Origin: Nitrolancea sp040255925
Lineage (GTDB): Bacteria; Chloroflexota; Chloroflexia; Thermomicrobiales; Thermomicrobiaceae
Direction of reading: 5' to 3'
Assembly: GCA_040255925.1 (NCBI GenBank)
Contig: JBDZVX010000119.1
Coordinates: 1-7,121 of the forward strand
DNA: 7,121 nt
Made by a program: the position numbers and the translations under genes. The notes beneath the pieces were generated by a model. That model saw only the letters and a list, made by a program, of their open reading frames with translations. It did not search any database and was not told the DNA's origin. Positions 1 to 5,733 of this stretch are shown here, in pieces (positions within the stretch are counted from its first letter, which is position 1; each line of letters opens with the position of its first letter).

Positions 1-137
1 CCGGCCTTTCAACGCTGGTCCACAGCGGGCGCTGGCTCCTCTCCGATGCCCTGTTCCGCGTGATCAACTACGCTAGCTCGGCGCTGCTGTTCGGGTTCGC
101 GGTCTGGTTCGCGATGCAGGCGGCCGGGGCGTGGTGA
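1..137 (+). CDS. C-terminal fragment of a probable LysE-family amino-acid exporter
   Basis: The frame is open from the left edge and ends in TGA at 135-137, giving 44 visible residues; the start lies outside the window. The fragment has a polar stretch with basic residues (HSGRWLLSDALFRVINYAS) followed by one hydrophobic segment (ALLFGFAVWFAMQAA) and the end of the protein. A short amphipathic linker, then a last membrane helix with a 'SxALLxGFxxWxA' pattern, is how LysE/RhtB translocators normally finish. Such proteins export amino acids or related small molecules across the inner membrane. The family call rests on this short tail only, and another small multi-helix membrane protein is possible. 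A six-base inverted repeat (CGGGAT at 150-155, ATCCCG at 175-180) follows the stop but has no T-run, so I do not call it a terminator. Confidence 0.5.
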   Translation, partial: GLSTLVHSGRWLLSDALFRVINYASSALLFGFAVWFAMQAAGAW

Positions 138-323
138 GTGGTGGGCCTTCGGGATGCGAGCCATTCTGCTGGTGATCCCGGCTGAATACTTCTCGTAGAA
201 TCGGTGGTCAGGCACGGCAGCGAGAGGCTTAAAGTCAAAACCCCAGGATCTAGAACCGGGCAAAGCCGGGGAAGAAACCTGAGGATTACACTCAGAGTAT
301 AGCCAACGGTTGATCAACTGTCC

Positions 324-339
324 AGGTGTATGTACACCT
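324..339. promoter_or_regulatory. 16-base dyad centred on the start codon of the Abi-like gene
   Basis: AGGTGTA (324-330) and TACACCT (333-339) are perfect inverted copies separated by TG, and the ATG at 330-332 sits in the centre. The left arm contains AGGTG, the only Shine-Dalgarno-like string next to this ATG, but it lies just one base from the codon. The dyad could be an operator bound by a dimeric regulator, or it could fold in RNA and hide the initiation site. If translation really starts at TTG 393, the dyad lies in the leader instead. Function is inference; only the symmetry is seen. Confidence 0.35.
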
Positions 340-1112
340 TTAACGAGAAATGGTACGGGGAGCGTCGGAAAGAGTGTACGGGGGGTGTTTGGTTGGATCC
401 ATTCGGGCGATACATTCAAGAGATTGAGCCTGCTGTCTCCACTGAGCGGCTCGGTCGCTATCGACCCCATGGTGCAAGCGATCGAGAAGTTGCCATTAAC
501 TACCTCTGGAATATGGCGCTCAGTGAGGCGCTCTACCCTTCTCTGCATTGCCTTGAAGTTTCGATGCGGAATGCCATCCACAACGCTGCGTCTGATCACT
601 TCCGAGATCCCTATTGGTTTGATAAGCCGGGGTTACTGAGAAAACATCAGCCGGATAGCCTCGCCGAGGCACGAAAGGAGCTATTAAGAAACAAAAAGAG
701 CGAGACGCCTGGGCGGATTATCTCTGAACTGAATTTCGGCTTCTGGACGACGCTGTTGAGCGGCACCTACGAAGTGCACTTCTGGCGCCTAAAGAACTAC
801 GCTATTTTCAAGGCAGCATTCCCCTACCTTCCGATGAGACAGTTGACCCTGTCAGATCGCCTCCATGCTGTCCACCAGCGGTACAACACGATCCGGTTTC
901 TGAGAAACAAGGTATTTCACTTCGAGCCCATCTGGGATGAGCCAAACCTTACGAGGAATCATGTCGATATCCTTGAGGCAATCAGTTGGATCAATCCACG
1001 ATTACGGGAGACAGTAGAGCACCATCACCGTTTTCTCAAGGTCCTCAATGGCGGAAGAATAGAGGTTGAACGGAGCCTTGATGGCTGGGTGTCTGTATCT
1101 GAGACCGAATGA
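330..1112 (+). CDS. Abi-like (Abi_2-type) protein with HEPN-type RNxxxH motif
   Basis: The 260-residue product matches the pattern of the Abi-like family, whose members are linked to abortive phage infection. In order it shows an N-terminal 'EPAVSTERLGRY' (33-44), 'LEVSMRNAIHN' (75-85), 'ELNFGFWTTLL' (133-143) and 'RNKVFHFEPIW' (192-202). The last is the Rx4H signature of HEPN proteins, many of which are metal-independent RNases. No membrane segment or signal peptide is visible. The start is uncertain: ATG 330 has no well-spaced ribosome site, while TTG 393 has GGGGGTG six to eight bases upstream and would give 239 residues that still hold every motif. The gene stands alone, with 192 and 448 gene-free bases around it. 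One hand-counted line has about 52% GC, against about 62% for a line in the trehalose region, which suggests acquisition. An RNase/defence role is family-based inference; substrate and trigger cannot be read from sequence. Confidence 0.8.
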   Translation: MYTFNEKWYGERRKECTGGVWLDPFGRYIQEIEPAVSTERLGRYRPHGASDREVAINYLWNMALSEALYPSLHCLEVSMRNAIHNAASDHFRDPYWFDKPGLLRKHQPDSLAEARKELLRNKKSETPGRIISELNFGFWTTLLSGTYEVHFWRLKNYAIFKAAFPYLPMRQLTLSDRLHAVHQRYNTIRFLRNKVFHFEPIWDEPNLTRNHVDILEAISWINPRLRETVEHHHRFLKVLNGGRIEVERSLDGWVSVSETE

Positions 1113-1560
1113 TAGAATGATCTTCCGCATCTTATATACTTCAGAACTGCCGTAAAGAGCGATGTGAACGGTCAGGTGGTTCCCCAAGCGTCACACTTTT
1201 TGGTCGGCACGCCCATGATGCGCCGGGACTTCGCATAAATTAAATAGCCGCGTTCCCTGCCAGAGATCCCTGCGAGGGCATGGAACCTGCATTTGGGCGT
1301 TCAGCCTCTGAGGTCCATCGTTTCCGGCATCGTGACGTTGATACCAGTACTCCCTGACGAACGCGAAGGACACGATGACATGCTCGTGGAGTCCGTGGCG
1401 CGCTCTCGAATTGGCGCCGGTTGTCCCCGCGTGCCGGCTTGCCGGAGGTCTTCGCTACGCCGGAGCTTCAGCGGCCGCGTTTGATGCCATTGCCGCACCG
1501 GCGGATTCCGGCCGGGCGCGTCATGTCCGGCCCTGACCGGGTACCGAAAGGGGTCTTCAC
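1113..1560. other. Long intergenic region with no recognised gene
   Basis: These 448 bases separate the Abi-like gene from the ligase gene. The left part (to about 1260) is AT-richer and includes ATAAATTAAATAG near 1236-1249. The right part turns GC-rich and resembles the host background. Short open frames occur on both strands, but none has a recognisable motif or ribosome site. Small inverted repeats exist (CCGGC TT GCCGG near 1435-1446; CCCT GCG AGGG near 1268-1278), but neither is followed by a T-run. The last 20 bases hold the ribosome site of the ligase gene. The promoter of that gene presumably lies here, but I cannot place it. Confidence 0.6.
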
Positions 1561-2682
1561 ATGTCAACGAATTCCGAGGCGTTTACGATTGGGGTTGAAG
1601 AAGAGTATCAGATCATCGACCCCGTGACTCGCCAGCTCCGGTCGCGCGCGGCGCACGTCCTGCCGGGAGCGCGGGCGGCGATCGGCGACGACGTGCAGCC
1701 GGAACTGCATCTCTCCCAAATTGAGACGGCGACACCAATCTGCCGAACGCTCGCCGACGTTCGCGACGCACTCGTGCAGTCACGGCGGGCCGTGATGCAG
1801 GCTGCCGCCAAGGATGGGGACTGGATTGCGTCGGCGGGAACCCACCCTTTCTCATCCTGGGAGGAGCAGCAGATCACGCCCAAGGCCCGCTACCAGGGGC
1901 TGGCGGCGGATTATCAGCAATTGGCTCGAGAGCAGATCATCTTCGGCTGCCACGTCCACATCGGTCTTCGTGACCGGGAGATGAAAATCCAGGTTCTAAA
2001 CCGGGCCCGGAACTGGCTGGCTCCGATTCTGGCGCTGTCGTCGAACTCCCCATTCTGGCAAGGGACCGATTCCGGATATGCCAGTTACCGCACCGAGCTC
2101 TGGGCGCGCTGGCCGATCAGTGGCCCCCCGCCGGCATTCGCGTCGTTCGACGACTATAGCGGACTGCTCCGGGCCTTGATTGACACCGAAAGTCTCGAAG
2201 ACGCGACGAAGATCTATTGGGATATCCGGCTGCCGGAACGGACCGAGACGCTGGAATTCCGGGTGACCGACGCAAGTTCGACGGTGGACGGCACCGTGAT
2301 GATTGCCGGACTCGTGCGCGCGCTAGTGCGAACGTGCTACGAGCAGGCGGTTCGTGGCGAGCCGTTTCGTGCCGTTCACCGCGATCTATTACATGCCGCC
2401 CACTGGCGGGCCGCGCGGCATGGCGTGGAGAAGGATCTGATCGACGTGATCGAGGCACGGGCTGTCCCGGCGACGAGCGTGATCGATCACTTTCTCTCAT
2501 TGGTACGTCCGGCGTTGGAGGAGGAGGGAGATTGGGAGGAGATCTCTTCCCTCGTTCACGCGACATTGCGCACTGGGACCGGGACCATGCGACAGCGGCA
2601 AGCGTATCAGCAGGCCGGCCGGATGGAAGATGTGGTTGATCTCATCGTGGCCGAGACGGCGCGCGGGGTCGTTCCAGCCTAG
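1561..2682 (+). CDS. ybdK: Carboxylate-amine ligase, YbdK / glutamate-cysteine ligase type 2 family
   Basis: The 373-residue product has the length of YbdK (about 372) and carries the GCS2 signatures along its whole length: 'GVEEEYQ' (11-17), 'SAGTHPFSSW' (91-100), 'HVHIGL' (131-136), 'SNSPFWQGTDSGYASYR' (161-177), 'WDIRLPERTETLEFRVTD' (220-237) and a C-terminal 'GTGTMRQR' (339-346). The glutamates of the N-terminal motif and the HxH pair fit the ATP/metal site of this fold. The family joins an amino acid, classically glutamate, to an amine using ATP; E. coli YbdK has only weak glutamate-cysteine ligase activity, so the true substrate is open. It is a soluble cytoplasmic enzyme. The start is secure: ATG is preceded by AAAGGGG at 1547-1553 with a seven-base gap. 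It appears to be a single-gene unit, convergent with the membrane-protein gene, and the stops interlock. A glutathione- or ergothioneine-like pathway role is possible, but no partner ligase is present. Confidence 0.9.
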   Translation: MSTNSEAFTIGVEEEYQIIDPVTRQLRSRAAHVLPGARAAIGDDVQPELHLSQIETATPICRTLADVRDALVQSRRAVMQAAAKDGDWIASAGTHPFSSWEEQQITPKARYQGLAADYQQLAREQIIFGCHVHIGLRDREMKIQVLNRARNWLAPILALSSNSPFWQGTDSGYASYRTELWARWPISGPPPAFASFDDYSGLLRALIDTESLEDATKIYWDIRLPERTETLEFRVTDASSTVDGTVMIAGLVRALVRTCYEQAVRGEPFRAVHRDLLHAAHWRAARHGVEKDLIDVIEARAVPATSVIDHFLSLVRPALEEEGDWEEISSLVHATLRTGTGTMRQRQAYQQAGRMEDVVDLIVAETARGVVPA

Positions 2683-3905
2683 CTCGTAGCTGAATCGTCC
2701 TCGTTCGCTACCCCCGTCACCCCGGCGTGGTTTGCCCGGTTTCGTTTGATACGGTTCGTGAGCCAACCCAGCGCCATCACCCCTACCGCCGATGCCATCG
2801 TTCCCGCGATACCGTGCTTCGGTTTCGGCGATCGCGCTGGGGTTGGCGTTTGTTCCGGCTCGGCGGTCACGTTCCCCGCCTGCGTCTTCGGACCACCGTC
2901 ATGGGCACCGGGCGGTTCCTGCCCCTGGGTGATCTGCCGGGCCCGTTGCTCGGCTTCGGCATGCTCTTCCGGAGATTCCACCTTCTCCGGATGATGCGCC
3001 AGATCCGTGATTGTCTTCCGATCAACGTGCTTTGCCAGGACCGCGTTGATCTCGGCGCCGAGCACGACGATCATGCCTGAGAGGTAGAGGAAGAAGAGCA
3101 GGACCAGCACGCTTCCGGCCACGCCGTAGGCGCTGCCGGGGTTGGAGACTCGCAAGTAGAACTTGAAGCCCAGGACGATAGCAATCCATAGGATAGTTGC
3201 CACGACCGATCCTGGAGAGATCCAGCGGAACGACTGCTGAATATTGGGCCCGAAGTAGTAGACCACGGCCAGCAGGAACGCGATGAAGATGATGGCCAGC
3301 GGCCAGCGCAGCAGGTTCCAGACCAGGGTGAAGACCGATCCCAGCCCGAAGAGATTGGCCACCCAGGCGCCGATGCTCCCACCAAAGACGAAGAGCACGA
3401 ATGCCGCGACGACCAGGATCGCGGAGAGTACCGTCAGCCCAATGGCCGTGAGCTTCTGGCGGACGAAGGGGCGGGTCTCTTCCACATCGTAGGCGTGGTT
3501 GAAGGCCTTGATGATGGCAGCCATCCCGCCGGCGCCACTCCAGAGGGCCAGCAGGATGGTCGTGACGGCACCGATCGAGACGGCGAGACCGCTGACCCGC
3601 CCGATGACGCCCTGCACGAGTTCGTCGAGCAGGGGCCTGGTTTCCGCGGGCGCTCGCTCGGCGATGATCGCTTGCAAGCTGCCGGCAACGGGTACGCCGG
3701 TGAACTGGTTGACGACTGCGGCCAGCGTCACCAGAAAGAGGAGGAAGGCTGGGATCGCAAAGATTGCGTTGTACGCGATTTCCGCGCCGAGGCCGGTAAT
3801 GTCATCTTCCTGGATTTTCTTGAAGAGCCTGGCGGCCAGGTGCCGAGCGGGAAGCTGACGTAATCGCTTAAGACCGTGTTCGCGTGGTGCTGCCGTTGCG
3901 CCCAT
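2679..3905 (-). CDS. YihY/BrkB-family integral membrane protein with long C-terminal tail
   Basis: The 408-residue protein begins with a basic amphipathic stretch (8-32) and the family hallmark 'LGAEIAYNAIFAIPAFLLF' (39-57). About six membrane segments follow, near 45-67, 105-130, 152-178, 191-218, 231-252 and 259-290. The motifs 'WSGAGGMAAIIKAFNHAYDVEETRPF' region (122-147) and 'YYFGPNIQQSFRWISPGSV' (216-234) are typical of YihY/BrkB, a family once mis-annotated as ribonuclease BN; its biochemical role is not settled. Residues 295-363 form a polar tail rich in E, P, Q and T, then a short hydrophobic run (364-383) and a basic 'NRIKRNR'. This extension goes beyond the usual family core of around 280-300 residues. 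ATG at 3905-3903 is preceded by GAGGAG (3918-3913) seven bases upstream, so the start is secure. It lies 140 bases after the GT20 gene on the same strand and may be co-transcribed. Its last codons overlap the convergent ligase gene. Confidence 0.9.
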   Translation of the reverse strand: MGATAAPREHGLKRLRQLPARHLAARLFKKIQEDDITGLGAEIAYNAIFAIPAFLLFLVTLAAVVNQFTGVPVAGSLQAIIAERAPAETRPLLDELVQGVIGRVSGLAVSIGAVTTILLALWSGAGGMAAIIKAFNHAYDVEETRPFVRQKLTAIGLTVLSAILVVAAFVLFVFGGSIGAWVANLFGLGSVFTLVWNLLRWPLAIIFIAFLLAVVYYFGPNIQQSFRWISPGSVVATILWIAIVLGFKFYLRVSNPGSAYGVAGSVLVLLFFLYLSGMIVVLGAEINAVLAKHVDRKTITDLAHHPEKVESPEEHAEAEQRARQITQGQEPPGAHDGGPKTQAGNVTAEPEQTPTPARSPKPKHGIAGTMASAVGVMALGWLTNRIKRNRANHAGVTGVANEDDSATS

Positions 3906-4045
3906 GTCCGAACTCCTCGATGACGCCGAATCTCTCCTTGATAGGGCTTATGCAACTGGCGTACCGGGCCTGGCCGGTGTGCTGCTGGCATGCGGTGGCG
4001 CGAACATCTCGTGGAGGCGCGGTTGGCGTGTGGGGCGTGCGTCCG

Positions 4046-5623
4046 TTATCCGCGAGCGACCGTGTCTCCGGTAATCGCGGCGAGATCCTCCAGTTGGTTG
4101 TAGATCCAGCCGAGGATATTCTGTTCGAGCACGATCTTCCGGAGTTCGCGGGCGCGGGCTGCGCGCTGGCTTCGCGGCATCGTCAATGCCTGGAAGAGGG
4201 CATCGGCGGTTCCCTCGATATCGGTTGGCGAGACGGTGAGCGCATGTCCGGCAAACTGCTGAAAGGCTCCGGTGCCTTCCGAGAGAACGAGCACACCGTC
4301 ACGCTGGTTCAGCAGCGCTCCCTCCTTGGCGACCAGGTTCATACCATCCAGGATCGCGTTCACGAGCAGCACGTCGTAGTCCTTCATCGCGGCCATCGCC
4401 CGGGGATAGTCATCCCCGATGAAGAGGGTTACCGGCTGCCAGGCGACGCCGTCTCGCTCGGCGACATCGGCGTATTTCGTGTTGATCCGGCCGACGATGG
4501 TGCTGATATCGTCGAGGTAGTCGACATACTCGGAGACTTCGAGCCGCGATGGGACCAGGAATGCCAGGAAGTTCACCCGGCCAAGGAACTCGGCGTGCTT
4601 TTCGAGGAAACGGTCGTAGGCCAGAAAGCCGCGGACGATGTTCTTGCTCGGCTCGGCACGATCGACCCGGATGATGGTGAACTCATTCCGGAATTGTTCC
4701 AGATGCTCCTCGTGCCGGAGCGCATCTTCGCTCGCCGCGGTGTTCTTCACGGTCGCGGTATCGATCGAGATGGGGTAGTCGCGCACGCGGGTGGTGTGAC
4801 CCTGGTAATGGACCTCACGGCCCCGATAATCGAGGTCGACGCCATCGAGGTTCACCTCGCAGGTGTACATAAAGCTCCGGGCGAAGGCGGGCGTTTGGAA
4901 GCCGACGACGTCGTTGGCGAGCAGGCTTTGAAAGATCGACTGCCGCATGGGTTTCGGAAGTAATCGCCAGTAATCGGGGTCCGGCCAGGGGATATGGATG
5001 AAATGCTGCAGGACAAGATCGGGCCGGAGATTGCGAATGAACCCTGGCGCCAGGTAGAGGTGGTAGTCCTGGAGCATAACGAGCGGGGGGCGCCGGCTGA
5101 CATCGGCGGCGGCCACGATCTCATCGGCGAACTGCCGGTTGGCGACGACGTAGCCATCCCACCAGGCCTGCCAGGTGCTATCGGTAATATCCGGCGAGCG
5201 GGGAACATCCCACAAGTAATGCTGGAGAAACCAGAGTAGTGGATTGCTGATCTGGTTGTAATAGCGGTCGTAGACCTCGGGATCGAGCAGGACGAACCGG
5301 AGCCGGAAATCGGAGTCGGGTGGAGTGATGACGACCTCCCCCTCCGCTTCGGCGCGCCGTGCCCGGAGCCGGTCGCCATCGGTCATGGCGCTGGCAACCC
5401 AAATCGGGTGCGCGAACCGGCTGACGGCACTGACCGCAGTGACGACGCCACCACTACCCCGCTTGGCGGAGAATTGGCCCTCGGGATCGAGCTGGAACTC
5501 GACTGGACCACGGTTTGAAGCGATGATCAGCGATGACCGGCTGAGCAGTTGCCGCGTGCGCTGAGGCAGATCCTCCGCGGACTCCTGCCCGTCTTCCCAC
5601 TGATTCGCATGCTGATATTCCAC
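4046..5623 (-). CDS. otsA: GT20 trehalose-6-phosphate synthase (OtsA-like, divergent motifs)
   Basis: The product transfers glucose from a nucleotide sugar to glucose-6-phosphate, giving trehalose-6-phosphate (family knowledge). From GTG 5623 it is 525 residues, close to OtsA plus a 30-residue lead. Visible motifs are 'ASNRGPVEF' (35-43), 'KRGSGGVVTA' (54-63), 'QDYHLYLAPGF' (185-195), 'HIPWPDPDYWRLLP' (210-223), 'NDVVGFQT' (237-244), 'RVDRAEPSKN' (319-328) and 'DGMNLVAKEG' (426-435). The Arg and Lys of the donor-phosphate site and the DGMNLVAKE loop are kept. However, 'HIPWPDPDYW' replaces the usual 'HIPFPxxE', 'EPSKN' replaces 'DYSKG', and 'LSEGTGAFQQF' replaces 'LSEFAGAAxEL'. There is no OtsB phosphatase domain. 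The frame stays open to GTG 5737, which overlaps the treT stop as GTGA. I prefer 5623 because AAGGGGAG precedes it and the extra 38 residues look non-coding. It is probably in an operon with treT. Confidence 0.88.
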   Translation of the reverse strand: MEYQHANQWEDGQESAEDLPQRTRQLLSRSSLIIASNRGPVEFQLDPEGQFSAKRGSGGVVTAVSAVSRFAHPIWVASAMTDGDRLRARRAEAEGEVVITPPDSDFRLRFVLLDPEVYDRYYNQISNPLLWFLQHYLWDVPRSPDITDSTWQAWWDGYVVANRQFADEIVAAADVSRRPPLVMLQDYHLYLAPGFIRNLRPDLVLQHFIHIPWPDPDYWRLLPKPMRQSIFQSLLANDVVGFQTPAFARSFMYTCEVNLDGVDLDYRGREVHYQGHTTRVRDYPISIDTATVKNTAASEDALRHEEHLEQFRNEFTIIRVDRAEPSKNIVRGFLAYDRFLEKHAEFLGRVNFLAFLVPSRLEVSEYVDYLDDISTIVGRINTKYADVAERDGVAWQPVTLFIGDDYPRAMAAMKDYDVLLVNAILDGMNLVAKEGALLNQRDGVLVLSEGTGAFQQFAGHALTVSPTDIEGTADALFQALTMPRSQRAARARELRKIVLEQNILGWIYNQLEDLAAITGDTVARG

Positions 5624-5627
5624 GCCA

Positions 5628-5635
5628 CTCCCCTT
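5628..5635 (-). promoter_or_regulatory. Ribosome binding site supporting the GTG start of the GT20 gene
   Basis: Read on the - strand, AAGGGGAG lies four bases upstream of GTG 5623-5621. The gap is on the short side, but the purine run is strong. The competing GTG at 5737-5735 has no comparable site; its only support is the four-base overlap with the preceding stop codon. Confidence 0.55.
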
Positions 5636-5651
5636 GTGTTTGACCTGGGCG

Positions 5652-5665
5652 CCGGGAAAACCCGG
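5652..5665 (-). other. Small perfect hairpin between treT and the GT20 gene
   Basis: CCGGG and CCCGG flank a four-base loop (TTTT in the - strand transcript), giving a five-pair GC stem. It sits in the 110-base gap after the treT stop and about 29 bases before the preferred GT20 start. No T-run follows, so it is not a classical terminator. It might pause polymerase or act as an RNA-processing barrier that tunes the two genes separately. If the GTG at 5737 is used, it is simply coding sequence. Confidence 0.35.
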
Positions 5666-5733
5666 ATTGAGACTCCCTGTTCGTTGGACCCTTAAGCACG
5701 ATGCCCCTGGATAGCCCAGTATGCCGCTGGCCG

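Noticed and set aside
279..295. Hairpin CTGAG-GATTACA-CTCAG upstream of the Abi-like gene as a terminator
   Set aside because: The stem has only five pairs with no T-run on either strand.
138..329. Possible tRNA, attachment site or direct repeat bounding the Abi-like gene
   Set aside because: I found no cloverleaf, no TTCGA-type arm, and no repeat shared between this flank and 1113-1560.
9..599. - strand open frame across the left flank and the 5' part of the Abi-like gene
   Set aside because: It overlaps the exporter tail and the Abi-like gene antisense. Its sequence is Arg/Pro-rich without any family pattern.
1435..1446. CCGGC-TT-GCCGG inverted repeat as a terminator or operator
   Set aside because: The loop is two bases, no T-run follows, and CCGG-rich strings are frequent in this GC-rich stretch.
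1301..1567. Small open frames on both strands before the ligase gene
   Set aside because: They are basic, Arg/Ser/Pro-rich, lack ribosome sites and have no motif; they look like chance frames in GC-rich DNA.
2679..3905. Annotation of the membrane protein as ribonuclease BN
   Set aside because: That name came from a historical mis-assignment of the YihY/BrkB family; the protein is a multi-helix membrane protein with no nuclease motif.
3884..4963. Long + strand open frame opposite the GT20 gene
   Set aside because: It runs antisense to a strongly supported GT20 gene, shows no domain motif, and such frames are common opposite GC-rich genes.
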